In this document: piece by piece, positions 17,268 to 25,814 of the stretch
How positions within the stretch are numbered: the first letter of the stretch is position 1
Layout of the letters: every line of letters starts with the position of its first letter
Source of the DNA: Anaerolineae bacterium
GTDB taxonomy: Bacteria; Chloroflexota; Anaerolineae; Aggregatilineales; Phototrophicaceae
Direction: 5' to 3'
DNA length: 64,000 nt
NCBI GenBank assembly: GCA_021296065.1
Contig: JAGWBD010000014.1
Coordinates: 1-64,000, forward strand
The notes under the pieces: model-generated
Told to the model about the DNA's origin: nothing
What the model saw: only the letters and a program-made list of their open reading frames with translations
Databases searched by the model: none
Translations under genes and position numbers: made by a program

Positions 17268-18777
17268 CCTGCGCATCCTCTTTGGTCTGCGCTGGCGCCA
17301 GTTCCGCTCCGGCGCCGTCTTCTGGTTGCGCCTGCTGGGCTACGATGCGCAGGCGAGCTCCTGGATGCAACGCGTCTACGTGCTCTATCTGCTGGGCATC
17401 GGCTCGATCTGGTTCTTCGCCATGTGGGCCTGGGGCCATGACCTCGCCCTGTCGATCGGCCAGTCGCTGGCGCCGCAGATTTTGGCGCAGCTGCTGGAGC
17501 GCGTGCCGCAGGCCGTGTTGCTGCTACAAACGTGGGCCATGATGGCCTCGTTGCGCAGTACGCCGCTGAAGCTCAGTTTCCCCGACATGGCCTGGATCGT
17601 TGGCTCGCCGCTGGCGCGCTCGGTGCCGGTGCTGCCGGGATTCATCCGCCAGGTGCTGACCCGCTGCATCCTCTTTGGCGCCATCTGGGCCTTGCTGACC
17701 GTATTGCTGCGCGCGCCGCTGGCGCCCGCCACCCCGCTGGACAGCCTGCGCGTCGTCCTGGTAGTGGCCCTGCTGGTGGTGTTGACCTGGTCGCTGGCCT
17801 GGTTGCTGGGCATTCTGCGTCTGGTGTATCCGCAGGTCAGTGGCTGGCGCTGGCTGTGGCTGACGCCGCTCGTGTTGCTGCCGCTGGCGCAACTGGCGCC
17901 GGACCAGACGCTGTGGCCGGGGCGTTTGCTGGTGCTCAGCGTCTACGACCTGGCGCCGCCCGGCGCGCTGGTCCTGATCGCGCTGGTGGCGGCCGGGCTG
18001 GTGGCCAGCTTCGTGATTCTGGGCGCGCGCATCAACATGATCCAGGCGGCGGACGAAAGCGCCGTGTATGCGCGTCTGGCCGCGCTGGGCCTGCTGGCCT
18101 GGCGCATGCCGGACCTGCAGTTACGCATCCGCCTGCAGCAGGCGCGCTCCGGTCAGAAGCCCCGTTTGCGCATCCCGAGCGTCTATGGCAAGCGGGCGAT
18201 GGTGGTGCGCTCGGCCATCGCCGGCCTGCGCCACCCCTCGCTGATGCTGGTCAACGCGCTGTGGGGCGCGGGCATGACCTGGGCTGCGGGCCTGATTCTG
18301 GTCAACGAGTTGCCGGTGCCGCTGTGGATCGGCTGGTTGCTGATCGCCGGCATTGCGCCGCCGATCGGTCTGCTTTACACCTTCCGCCGCGACGTGCAGG
18401 AGCCTTTTCTGCGTCAGTTTCTGCCGCTGGACGGCTTTCAGATCTTCCTGGCCGACGTACTCCTGCCGCTGGCCTTTCTGCTGCTGGGCGCGCTGCTGGC
18501 CTGGTTCCGCTTCCTGCAGGACCTGCCGCCGGAACTGTTTTTTGAATACCTCATCACGGGCGTGATGACCATTCCCCTGCTGGGGCTGCTGCTGGCGCTC
18601 TGCGGCGCGGCGGCGATGACGGCCACGCGCGAACTGCAGACGCGGCTGCTGGGCACCGGCGCCAGCTTCGGCCTCGCGATCCTGGCTTCGGTGCTGCTGG
18701 GCACGCCGCTGGCCGGTCTGGTGGTGGTGTGCATTTCAATCGCGCTGCTGGGCGGCGTCCTTATGCAGCACGCCTGA
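17245..18777 (+). CDS. ABC exporter permease (large, EcsB-like)
   Basis: A 510-residue very hydrophobic protein with about 10-12 membrane segments and no enzymatic motif. It starts at ATG 17245 (MTPLPLTDLRILFG) inside the end of the ATPase gene. That arrangement and the ATPase type indicate that it is the membrane partner. The alternative ATG 17230 adds five residues. The substrate is unknown. The stop TGA forms part of the palindrome TGACGCGTCA (18775-18784) shared with the convergent gene's stop. Confidence 0.78.
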   Translation: MTPLPLTDLRILFGLRWRQFRSGAVFWLRLLGYDAQASSWMQRVYVLYLLGIGSIWFFAMWAWGHDLALSIGQSLAPQILAQLLERVPQAVLLLQTWAMMASLRSTPLKLSFPDMAWIVGSPLARSVPVLPGFIRQVLTRCILFGAIWALLTVLLRAPLAPATPLDSLRVVLVVALLVVLTWSLAWLLGILRLVYPQVSGWRWLWLTPLVLLPLAQLAPDQTLWPGRLLVLSVYDLAPPGALVLIALVAAGLVASFVILGARINMIQAADESAVYARLAALGLLAWRMPDLQLRIRLQQARSGQKPRLRIPSVYGKRAMVVRSAIAGLRHPSLMLVNALWGAGMTWAAGLILVNELPVPLWIGWLLIAGIAPPIGLLYTFRRDVQEPFLRQFLPLDGFQIFLADVLLPLAFLLLGALLAWFRFLQDLPPELFFEYLITGVMTIPLLGLLLALCGAAAMTATRELQTRLLGTGASFGLAILASVLLGTPLAGLVVVCISIALLGGVLMQHA

Positions 18778-18781
18778 CGCG

Positions 18782-20287
18782 TCACGGCAGCAGAGGCCGG
18801 TAGACGCTGATGGTGACAAAATCGCCGGGACGCGGCAGTTCAGCCAGAGTCTCCAGCCCAGGCGAACGAATGTCCGTCACGGACACCAGGCCGCGCTCTT
18901 CAAAGACCACGAGATAATTCGCCTGTTCCTGGGCCATGGACGTGACGTGGGCGTCCAGCCCCGCGCCACTGCCGGCGGGCGTCATGATGCGCGGGCAGTC
19001 GAGCGCGATGCGCGCCACTTCCGGCAGCGTCCGCAGGTAAAACCCCAGCGTGTCGCACTGGGCGATGGCGCCGGTGACGAACAGGGTGCCCTCGACCTGG
19101 CGTGCTTCCTGCGCCAGTAGCTCCGCCAGTTCAGGAATCATCGTGCCGGCCGAATCCGCCATGACGTATTCGTACCAGTCCTTGCGCGGCAGCGTCAGGT
19201 CGGCCGGTGCGTCCCATGCCGTCCGTATGAAGGGCAGCGCAACAGTCGCCAGCCACAGCGCCAGCGCCAGCCAGGGCAGCGCCGCCAGACTCGCGGCCCG
19301 CAAGCGATCGCGCAGGAGGGTCAGGCCGCCGGCGCAGAGCAGCAGGGCGGGCGGCAGGGCCATCAGCCAGTAGCGCATGGACAGTTGTCCACTGCCACTG
19401 AGGGAAACCGCGAGGAAGGCCAGCAGGCTGGCCAGGGCCGGCAGGGCGCTGCGTCGCGGCCGCGTCAGCAGGGCGAGCAGCATCAGCAGGGCCGCCAGCA
19501 ACAGGGGCAGGGCGCCGTGGTAGACGATCAGGCCCTGCAGCAGGAATGAGCTGTTGACGGGCAGGCGCTGGAGCATGCTGTCGGTTTCGACGGCGGCGCC
19601 GCCGATGCGCCAGGCTGCACCCAGATAGTCGACGTTGCGCAGTCGCAGCAAGGCCAGCAGGGGCAGCCACAGCGCCAGCGCCGTCCCGTAGACCTGGGCC
19701 AGCGTGCGCAGGCGTTCGCGCCAGGACTGTGTGCGTGGCAAAAGACCGACGACCAGCAAGGGCAGGGGCAGCAGGGCGAGGGCCGTCGCCTTGGTCATGA
19801 TGGCCGCGGCCAGCGCCGCGCCCGCCAGCAGGGCCGCGTTGCGCTGCGGACGCCTGAGCGTACGCTCCAGGCCCAGCAGCAACAGGGCCAGTGGAGCCAC
19901 CAGCTGTGCATCCGGCAGGGCCATGCGTTCAAAAAAGAAGGACATGGGCGTCAGGGCCAGCAGCAGCCCGGTCGGCAGGGTCGCCCGAGCGCCGAAGAGC
20001 CGCCGCGCCAGTGCCAGCAGGGCCGCCACTCCTGGCAGGACAAACAGCAGCGTGGCGACACGCAAGAGCCAGGGACTCAGTGGCACAACGAGGGCGGTCC
20101 ACCACGAGCCCAGCAGCTTGCTCTCCCGGCCGAACCACAGCACGTGCCCCTGCGCCGCGGATTCCGCGCGGATCGCCAGCCAGGTCTCGTCGCCGAAGAG
20201 GGGCAGCGCCAGCAGGTTGTGCAGGCGCAGCGCGAAATGCAGCAGCAACAGCGCGACGGCGAGGGCCGGCAAGCCGCTGCGACTCAT
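18782..20287 (-). CDS. Integral-membrane glycosyltransferase (GT39/ArnT-like)
   Basis: A 501-residue protein with about 11-12 membrane helices. The first loop has the acidic motif LFGDETWLAIRAE, where the Asp-Glu pair is the catalytic metal/polyprenyl-phosphate-sugar site of the GT-C family (PMT/ArnT). It continues with MALPDAQLVAPLALLLLG, a loop 4-like element, and an extracytoplasmic C-terminal region. It would transfer a sugar from a lipid-linked donor on the outer face of the membrane. ATG 20287 overlaps the upstream VanZ-like stop (ATGA), so the two genes are coupled. Confidence 0.8.
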   Translation of the reverse strand: MSRSGLPALAVALLLLHFALRLHNLLALPLFGDETWLAIRAESAAQGHVLWFGRESKLLGSWWTALVVPLSPWLLRVATLLFVLPGVAALLALARRLFGARATLPTGLLLALTPMSFFFERMALPDAQLVAPLALLLLGLERTLRRPQRNAALLAGAALAAAIMTKATALALLPLPLLVVGLLPRTQSWRERLRTLAQVYGTALALWLPLLALLRLRNVDYLGAAWRIGGAAVETDSMLQRLPVNSSFLLQGLIVYHGALPLLLAALLMLLALLTRPRRSALPALASLLAFLAVSLSGSGQLSMRYWLMALPPALLLCAGGLTLLRDRLRAASLAALPWLALALWLATVALPFIRTAWDAPADLTLPRKDWYEYVMADSAGTMIPELAELLAQEARQVEGTLFVTGAIAQCDTLGFYLRTLPEVARIALDCPRIMTPAGSGAGLDAHVTSMAQEQANYLVVFEERGLVSVTDIRSPGLETLAELPRPGDFVTISVYRPLLP

Positions 20288-20664
20288 GCGCCGCTGCCGC
20301 GCCGGCGCAACCAGAGCGCGACGGCCAGCGCGCCGCCGCCGTTGAGCGCCAGGTCCAGCGCCGAGAGGCCGCGATCGGGCACGAAGGTCTGGCCCACTTC
20401 GGTCAGCAGGCCGCAGGCCAGGGCGATCAGCAGCGCGGGCCGAATGGAAGCAAGCGCGCGCCACCAGAGCCAGGTCATCAGGGCGAAGCTGAGGAGATGG
20501 GCCAGGTGCAACAGCAGCAGGGCGAAGGCGTCGTGGTCGCCGGCGGCGGCGGGGCCGATGAGCGGGTCCCTTCCCGGCTGCAGCAGGATGAAGCAGAGCA
20601 GCAGCGTCCAGGCGAGGGCGATGGCCCTGCGTGACGGGACAGGCAGCGGCAGGCGCGACAACAT
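20284..20664 (-). CDS. VanZ-like membrane protein
   Basis: A 126-residue protein with about four membrane helices. The VanZ-family end (LLTEVGQTFVPDRGLSALDL ending NGGGALAVALWL) is clear. VanZ-like proteins are small membrane proteins linked with cell-envelope functions, including low-level teicoplanin resistance in one case. The start is ATG 20664, MLSRLPLPVPSRR. The first part of this gene has a degenerate second copy at 23971-24029, in the same orientation, inside the SBP array. Confidence 0.8.
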   Translation of the reverse strand: MLSRLPLPVPSRRAIALAWTLLLCFILLQPGRDPLIGPAAAGDHDAFALLLLHLAHLLSFALMTWLWWRALASIRPALLIALACGLLTEVGQTFVPDRGLSALDLALNGGGALAVALWLRRRGSGA

Positions 20665-20700
20665 GGCGACAACTATACATGCAGAAAATTTCGCACAAGG

Positions 20701-20706
20701 TATAAT
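20701..20706 (+). promoter_or_regulatory. Consensus -10 TATAAT upstream of SBP gene 1
   Basis: A perfect TATAAT in the 161-bp gap between vanZ and SBP1. No TTGACA-like -35 sits at 16-18 nt. The flanking AACTATACAnnCAGnAA (20671 onward) recurs upstream of SBP3, showing the same duplicated promoter region. Confidence 0.5.
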
Positions 20707-20750
20707 TGTGAGCGAGGGGATGTAAGGACGAGCGCTGCAGTTGAGAGTGG

Positions 20751-20763
20751 GGGAGGTGCGCCG
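20751..20763 (+). promoter_or_regulatory. Conserved SBP leader element, copy 1
   Basis: GGGAGGTGCGCCG ends 62 nt before the SBP1 ATG. The same element precedes all four SBP genes at 62-70 nt. It contains GGAGGTG, a near-complete Shine-Dalgarno sequence, immediately followed by a possible GTG start. Confidence 0.6.
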
Positions 20764-20825
20764 ACTGCGGATCAGTAATGTAAGCATTGAAACGCTTCGA
20801 TCGAAAAAAGATATAGGGGTAAGAA

Positions 20826-22214
20826 ATGACTCACAAACTTAGCCGTCGTGACATGTTGAAAGGCACGGCCGCCGGCGCGGCCGGCCTGGTGGCGGGCCTG
20901 ACACCAACCATGGCGCCCGCGCAGGACACGGTGACGCTGCATTTTCATCAGAGCATCGAGCGCTGGACGCCAGTGGTTGAGAACTTCCAGGAGCTGTTCC
21001 CCGGCACCGAGGTCTCATTCATCAACGTCACCGGTATTGACGATGAAGAGGTCGCCAGCAAGACGCTGACGCTGCTGGCCTCCGGGCAGCCGCTGGACGC
21101 GGGCAAGGCCTCGACCGAGGTCACCGTGCTCTACGCCGGCGAGGGCATCGCCGCCCCGCTCACCGAGCGGGTGCTGGATGCCAAGGACGAGCTGGCCGAG
21201 TACTTCTCGGACATGGCGCCGATCCTGCCCGAGACCATGCTGTGGGAAGGCGACCTCTACGAGTTGCCGGATGGTTGCAACGCGCCCAACATGTTCTTCA
21301 ACATGAACATGCTGAACGCGGCGGGCCTGGAAACGCCGCCGGCGGACTGGACCAAGGACGACTTCGTGGAGTATGCGAAGGCCACGACCAACCTCGGTGG
21401 CGAGGAGACCTTCGGCTACGGCTGGCCGATCCGCATCTGGGGCAGCTGGGGCCCCTGGCACTACGTCAATGACACCAACTTCCTGACGGAGGAACGCGCG
21501 CCGGGTGGCGAATGGTTCTGGGAGACTTTCTACGCGGACAACGACGACGTGGGTCACCGCGGCGGCGGCTTCCGCTGGCCCGAGGCCAACGCCAACGACC
21601 CCCTGATGGTCGAGGCGCTGGAATTCGTCATGTCGCTGACGGCCGACGGTTATGCGCCGGGCATCGAACTGGGCGGCGGTCAATCGTTGAGCGGCCTCTT
21701 CCTCTCCGACAAGGTTGCCATGACGCCGGCCGGCGGCTTCTGGGCCGGTGGTCTGTACAACAACGGCATGGAGAAGGGCGAATTCGACGTACAGTACTGG
21801 CCGAAGTGGAAGTCGCAGCGGCACCAGCTGGGCGTCAGCGGCAACTGGCTTTCCAGCGTCACCGACAATGGCGACCGCATGTGGGAACTGCTCAAGTTCT
21901 CCGTCAGGACAGAGCAGATGCTGGCCCTGAAGGACCGCTACCGTCCGGTGATGAGGACCACGCCGGTGCGCCGCTCGATGGTCAAGGCAGAGGCCTACGA
22001 ACTCACGGGCCCGGCCAACTGGCAGGTCTTCTACGACACCATCGACCGGCCGGACACCTACCCGATCCCCTCGCCGCCGGAAGCCGCCGGCATGACCGGT
22101 ATTCACAACCGCGCCGTCGGTCTGGCCATGTCCGGCGAGATGTCGGCGCAGGCCGCGCTGGACCAGGCGCAGGCGGAGCTGGTAGCGCTCTTCGCCCGCA
22201 CGCGCGGCGGATAG
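20826..22214 (+). CDS. Tat-exported ABC solute-binding protein, family 1 (SBP1)
   Basis: A 462-residue extracellular substrate-binding protein for a carbohydrate ABC importer. The signal has the Tat motif SRRDMLK (residues 6-12), a weakly hydrophobic stretch, and a probable cleavage after APA (MAPAQD); there is no lipobox. The mature part begins VTLHFHQSIERWTPV and has the family-1 core (YELPDGCNAPNMFFNMNMLN; MTPAGGFWAGG). It is the first of four tandem paralogs and the most divergent, with Tyr-Asn-Asn where the others have Ile-Asn-Ala (GGLYNNGMEKG). It has its own promoter and a 3' hairpin. The sugar ligand is inferred from the downstream GH32 genes, not shown. Confidence 0.88.
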   Translation: MTHKLSRRDMLKGTAAGAAGLVAGLTPTMAPAQDTVTLHFHQSIERWTPVVENFQELFPGTEVSFINVTGIDDEEVASKTLTLLASGQPLDAGKASTEVTVLYAGEGIAAPLTERVLDAKDELAEYFSDMAPILPETMLWEGDLYELPDGCNAPNMFFNMNMLNAAGLETPPADWTKDDFVEYAKATTNLGGEETFGYGWPIRIWGSWGPWHYVNDTNFLTEERAPGGEWFWETFYADNDDVGHRGGGFRWPEANANDPLMVEALEFVMSLTADGYAPGIELGGGQSLSGLFLSDKVAMTPAGGFWAGGLYNNGMEKGEFDVQYWPKWKSQRHQLGVSGNWLSSVTDNGDRMWELLKFSVRTEQMLALKDRYRPVMRTTPVRRSMVKAEAYELTGPANWQVFYDTIDRPDTYPIPSPPEAAGMTGIHNRAVGLAMSGEMSAQAALDQAQAELVALFARTRGG

Positions 22215-22245
22215 ACGCGGCCGCTTCGGCGGATCCTGCAATTCC

Positions 22246-22269
22246 GGGGGAGCCAGTCATGGCTCCCCC
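22246..22269 (+). terminator. 3' hairpin after SBP1
   Basis: A perfect 10-bp stem, GGGGGAGCCA / TGGCTCCCCC, with loop GTCA, followed by TTCACGTTAAA rather than a long U-run. It may be a leaky terminator or an mRNA-stabilising hairpin. Equivalent hairpins follow SBP2, SBP3 and SBP4. Confidence 0.65.
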
Positions 22270-22410
22270 TTCACGTTAAACGGCCTGCAGGCACAGTCTG
22301 TTGTCGGCAGGAGCGGCGCAATCGACGGTCGGAGTCCCGGCAGCGCTGCAGGCAGGTTTGCCCGCTACGGCAGGGTTGGTTAAACTTGCTTCGTGACAAT
22401 GACGCGCAGG

Positions 22411-22423
22411 GGGAGGTGCGCCA
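22411..22423 (+). promoter_or_regulatory. Conserved SBP leader element, copy 2
   Basis: GGGAGGTGCGCCA, 64 nt before the SBP2 ATG at 22488. Here the GTG of the element is in frame with SBP2. A GACAAT -10-like box (22395-22400) lies 11 nt upstream. The rest of the 273-bp gap shows nothing else. Confidence 0.55.
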
Positions 22424-22487
22424 CAGGCAAACAGGACCGTTCCGTATTCGTTGTAGTGCGTCAAAAGAAATAGTTAAGGGGATAGAC

Positions 22488-23876
22488 ATGGACCACAAGA
22501 TTAGTCGTCGAGACATGCTGAAGGGCACGGCCGCCGGCGCGGTCGGGCTGGTGGCAGGCCTGACGCCTGCCATGGCGCCCGCGCAGGATGCCGTGATTCT
22601 ACGCTTTTCGGAAAACGAGGCGCGCTGGACGCCGGTGGTTGAAGCCTTTGCCGAACTGTTCCCCGGCACCGAGGTCGAGTTCCTCAACATTACCGGCATC
22701 GACCATGAGGAAGTCGCCGCCAAGATCCTTTCGCTGCTGGCCTCCGGTCAGCCGCTGGACGCGGGCTACGCCGCGACCGAGGCGACCGTGCTTTACGCTG
22801 GTCAGGGCGTCGCCGCGTCGATGACCGAGCGCGTGATGGATAACGCGGACGAGCTGCAGGAATACTTCTCGGACATGGCGCCGATCCTGCCCGAGACCAT
22901 GCTGTGGGAAGGCGACATTTACGAGTTGCCCGCGCGTTTCAATTCGCCCAACATGTACTTCAACGTGAACCTGCTGGACAAGGCGGGCCTGGAAGTGCCG
23001 GGGCCGGAGTGGACCAGGGATGACTTCGACGAGATGTGCACGGCCCTGACCAACGTCGGTGGCGAGGAGACCTTCGGTTACGCCTGGGTCAACCGCCTCT
23101 GGGGCAGCTGGGGCCCGTGGTACTTCGTCAACGATACCAACTTCCTGACCGAGGAACGCTCGCCCGGCGGTGAATGGTTCTGGGAGACCTTCTATTCGGA
23201 CAACGACAGTGTGTCGTATCGCGGCGGCGGTTTCCGCTGGCCGGAGCCCAACGCCAACCACCCCAATATGGTCGAGGCGCTGGAGTACGTCGTGTCGCTG
23301 ACCGAACAGGGCAAGGCGCCGGGCATTGCGCTGGGCGGTGGTGCCGAGTTGCAGGGCATCTTCGTCGGCGACAAACTGGGCATGACGCCGGCCGGCGGCT
23401 TCTGGGCCGGTGGCCTGATCAACGCCGGCATGGAAAAGGGCATGTTCGACGTGCAGTTCTGGCCGCAGTGGAAATCGCAGCGGCACCAGCTGGGCGTCGG
23501 CGGCCGCTGGATCTTCACCGGCAGCCAGAACCCGGACCGCATGTGGGAACTGCTCAAGTTCTCGATCAGGACCGAGTCGATGCTCATGTTCAAGGACATG
23601 TTCCGTCCCCTGATGCGGACCACGCCGGTGCGTCGTTCGATGGCCAACGCCGAGGCCTACGAGCCCAGCGGACCGGCCAACTGGCATGTCTTCTACGACA
23701 CCGTCGACCGGCCGGACACGGGCCCGATCCCGGCGCCGCCGGAAGCCAACGCCGTCACCAGCGTACACACGCGTTTCACCGGTCTGGCCCTCTCCGGCGA
23801 GCTCTCGCCGCAGGACGCGCTGGACCAGGCGCAGGCGGAACTGGAAGCGCTCTTCGCCCGCACCCGCGGCGGATAG
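22488..23876 (+). CDS. Tat-exported ABC solute-binding protein, family 1 (SBP2)
   Basis: A 462-residue paralog of SBP1 with the same Tat motif (SRRDMLK) and APAQD cleavage region. Conserved blocks are FLNITGIDHEEVA, LPARFNSPNMYFNVN (differing from LPDGCNAPNM in the other three) and MTPAGGFWAGGLINAGMEKG. The Ala-Arg-Phe-Asn-Ser change is in a region that lines the ligand cleft in family-1 proteins, so specificity may differ; this is inference. ATG 22488 has AAGGGG 7 nt upstream. A 9-bp-stem hairpin follows the gene. Confidence 0.88.
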   Translation: MDHKISRRDMLKGTAAGAVGLVAGLTPAMAPAQDAVILRFSENEARWTPVVEAFAELFPGTEVEFLNITGIDHEEVAAKILSLLASGQPLDAGYAATEATVLYAGQGVAASMTERVMDNADELQEYFSDMAPILPETMLWEGDIYELPARFNSPNMYFNVNLLDKAGLEVPGPEWTRDDFDEMCTALTNVGGEETFGYAWVNRLWGSWGPWYFVNDTNFLTEERSPGGEWFWETFYSDNDSVSYRGGGFRWPEPNANHPNMVEALEYVVSLTEQGKAPGIALGGGAELQGIFVGDKLGMTPAGGFWAGGLINAGMEKGMFDVQFWPQWKSQRHQLGVGGRWIFTGSQNPDRMWELLKFSIRTESMLMFKDMFRPLMRTTPVRRSMANAEAYEPSGPANWHVFYDTVDRPDTGPIPAPPEANAVTSVHTRFTGLALSGELSPQDALDQAQAELEALFARTRGG

Positions 23877-23908
23877 ACGCGGCCGCTGCGGCGGACCGTG
23901 CAACAACA

Positions 23909-23932
23909 GGGGGAGCCGGTAATGGCTCCCCC
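23909..23932 (+). terminator. 3' hairpin after SBP2
   Basis: A 9-bp stem, GGGGGAGCC / GGCTCCCCC, with a six-base loop GGTAAT, followed by TTCACATTAA. It is homologous to the hairpins after the other SBP genes. Confidence 0.6.
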
Positions 23933-23970
23933 TTCACATTAACCGACCAGACCAGTAGATAGCGGGCGAG

Positions 23971-24029
23971 ACTCGCGCTGCGGCGATCCTGGCACGCGCG
24001 GGCGAACGCAGCGGGATGCGCGACAGCAT
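23971..24029 (-). pseudogene. Degenerate duplicate of the vanZ 5' end
   Basis: Read on the minus strand from ATG at 24029, this gives MLSRIPLRSPARARIA, clearly related to the start of the VanZ-like protein (MLSRLPLPVPSRRAIA) at 20664. The upstream flank AACTATACAnnCAGnAA is also shared. The fragment has no further VanZ sequence. It is therefore a scar of a segmental duplication that carried the vanZ 5' end, promoter region and SBP gene together. Confidence 0.65.
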
Positions 24030-24058
24030 GCCGGCAACTATACACACAGGAAAGTTGG

Positions 24059-24064
24059 TACAAT
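24059..24064 (+). promoter_or_regulatory. -10-like TACAAT upstream of SBP3
   Basis: GGTACAATATG corresponds in context to the TATAAT promoter of SBP1. It lies 41 nt upstream of leader element copy 3. Confidence 0.45.
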
Positions 24065-24104
24065 ATGACGGGGGGGGTACGCTCTGCGGCACAAACAGAC
24101 AGAG

Positions 24105-24117
24105 GGGAGGTGCGTCG
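24105..24117 (+). promoter_or_regulatory. Conserved SBP leader element, copy 3
   Basis: GGGAGGTGCGTCG, 66 nt before the SBP3 ATG. From the GTG a 12-codon frame (MRRQQSGTESCN, stop TGA) ends before the SBP start. Confidence 0.6.
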
Positions 24118-24183
24118 GCAGCAAAGCGGTACGGAAAGTTGTAATTGAATCACGCCGATTAAAAATGGATTTAGAGGTGAGAA

Positions 24184-25557
24184 ATGAATCACAAACTGAG
24201 TCGTCGAGATATGCTGAAGGGCACGGCCGCCGGCGCGGTCGGGCTGGTGGCGGGTCTGACGCCTGCCATGGCGCCTGCGCAGGATGCCATCCAGATCCGC
24301 TGGCATCAGAACGCGGAACGCTGGACGCCGGTCGTCAACAATTACAACGAGATCGCCGATACGCCGGTGGAGATTGAGTTCCTCAACATCACCGGCATCG
24401 ACCACGAGGAAACGGCCTCGAAGATCCTCAATCTGCTGGCCGCCGGTCAGCCGCTGGACGCGGGCAGGGCCGCGACCGAGGCCACGGTGCTTTACGCCGG
24501 CCAGGGCGTCTCCGCGTCGCTCACCGACCGCGTGAAGGATGCCGCCGACGAGTTGGCCGAATACTTCTCGGACATGGCGCCAATCCTGCCCGAGACCATG
24601 CTCTGGGAAGGCGACATCTACCAGCTGCCGGATGGTTGCAACGCGCCCAACATGTACTTCAATCTGAACGTGCTGGAACTGGCGGGCCTGGAAGTGCCGC
24701 CGGCCGACTGGACCAGGGACGACTTCCACGAGTACGCCGTGGCCACCACCAACGCGGGTGGCCAGGAGACCTTCGGCTACGCCTGGACGAACCGTCTCTG
24801 GGGCAGCTGGGGTCCGGTCAACGACAGCAACTTCCTGACCGAGGAGCGCGCGCCGGGCGGTGAGTGGTTCTGGGAGACCTTCTATTCGGACAACGACACG
24901 GTATCGCATCGCGGCGGCGGTTTCCGCTGGCCAGAGCCCAACGCCAACCACCCCAACACGGTCGAGGCGCTGGAGTACGTCGTCTCGCTGACCGCCGACG
25001 GGCTGGCGCCGGGCATTGAGATGGGCGGCGGTTCCTCGCTGCAGGGTCTCTATGTCTCTGACAAACTGGCGATGACGCCCGCGGGCGGTTTCTGGGCCGG
25101 CGGTCTGATCAACGCCGGCATGGAGAAGGGCCACTTCGACGTGCAATTCTGGCCGCAGTGGAAATCGCAGCGGCACCAGCTGGGCGTCGGCGGCAACTGG
25201 ATCTTCACCGGCAGCCCCAACCCCGATGCCATGTGGAACCTGCTCAAGTTCTCCATCAAGCGGGATCAGATGCTCTCACTTAAGGATCGCTACCGGCCCC
25301 TGATGCGGACCACGCCGGTGCGTCGTTCGATGGCCAACGCGGAAGCCTACGAGCCCAGCGGCCCGGCCAACTGGGAGGTCTTCTACGACACGCTGGATCG
25401 CCCGGACACGGGCCCGATCCCGGCGCCGCCGGAAGCCAACGCCGTCACCAACATTCACACCCGTTTCACCGGTCTGGCCGAGATGTCGCCGCAGGATGCC
25501 ATGGACCAGGCGCAGGCGGAGTTGGTCGCGCTCTTCGCCCGCACCCGCGGCGGATAG
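24184..25557 (+). CDS. Tat-exported ABC solute-binding protein, family 1 (SBP3)
   Basis: A 457-residue paralog nearly identical to SBP4 in most blocks (WHQNAERWTPVVNNYNE; GLEVPPADWTRDDFHEYA). The Tat motif is SRRDMLK. Relative to SBP2 and SBP4 it lacks three residues (Trp-Tyr-Phe) after GSWGP, an in-frame 9-nt loss at about 24813, and it has a shorter C-terminal linker (GLAEMSPQDAMDQ). The lost aromatic residues could be part of a sugar-stacking surface. ATG 24184 is preceded by GAGGTGAG. A hairpin identical to that of SBP1 follows. Confidence 0.88.
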   Translation: MNHKLSRRDMLKGTAAGAVGLVAGLTPAMAPAQDAIQIRWHQNAERWTPVVNNYNEIADTPVEIEFLNITGIDHEETASKILNLLAAGQPLDAGRAATEATVLYAGQGVSASLTDRVKDAADELAEYFSDMAPILPETMLWEGDIYQLPDGCNAPNMYFNLNVLELAGLEVPPADWTRDDFHEYAVATTNAGGQETFGYAWTNRLWGSWGPVNDSNFLTEERAPGGEWFWETFYSDNDTVSHRGGGFRWPEPNANHPNTVEALEYVVSLTADGLAPGIEMGGGSSLQGLYVSDKLAMTPAGGFWAGGLINAGMEKGHFDVQFWPQWKSQRHQLGVGGNWIFTGSPNPDAMWNLLKFSIKRDQMLSLKDRYRPLMRTTPVRRSMANAEAYEPSGPANWEVFYDTLDRPDTGPIPAPPEANAVTNIHTRFTGLAEMSPQDAMDQAQAELVALFARTRGG

Positions 25558-25588
25558 ACGCGGCCGCTACGGCGGATCCTGCAATTCC

Positions 25589-25612
25589 GGGGGAGCCAGT
25601 CATGGCTCCCCC
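25589..25612 (+). terminator. 3' hairpin after SBP3
   Basis: A perfect 10-bp stem, GGGGGAGCCA / TGGCTCCCCC, with loop GTCA. From the stop codon through the hairpin the sequence matches the SBP1 3' flank with a single difference. Confidence 0.65.
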
Positions 25613-25814
25613 TTCACGTTACCGCAACAGCAGGCACATCGCGTCAACAGCAGGGCCATGCCAGGGCCATTCCTGCGCGCCGGGCCGGGCGCCATGGTAT
25701 GGCGATCCTGCAATCGTCCGTCGCGCGGCGCGGTCGGCCCGGTCTGTTGCGTGATAATTTGCGCAACCCGGCGCGGCTTGTTATGCTACGTGCCGCAATG
25801 ATGAAGTACGTTCA
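25613..25814 (+). other. Upstream region of SBP4 with candidate promoter
   Basis: Part of a 340-bp gap without a gene. It holds TTGCGC (25759-25764), 17 nt, and TATGCT (25782-25787), a plausible -35/-10 pair. A second GATAAT is at 25753-25758. No vanZ scar is seen here, unlike upstream of SBP3. Confidence 0.35.
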
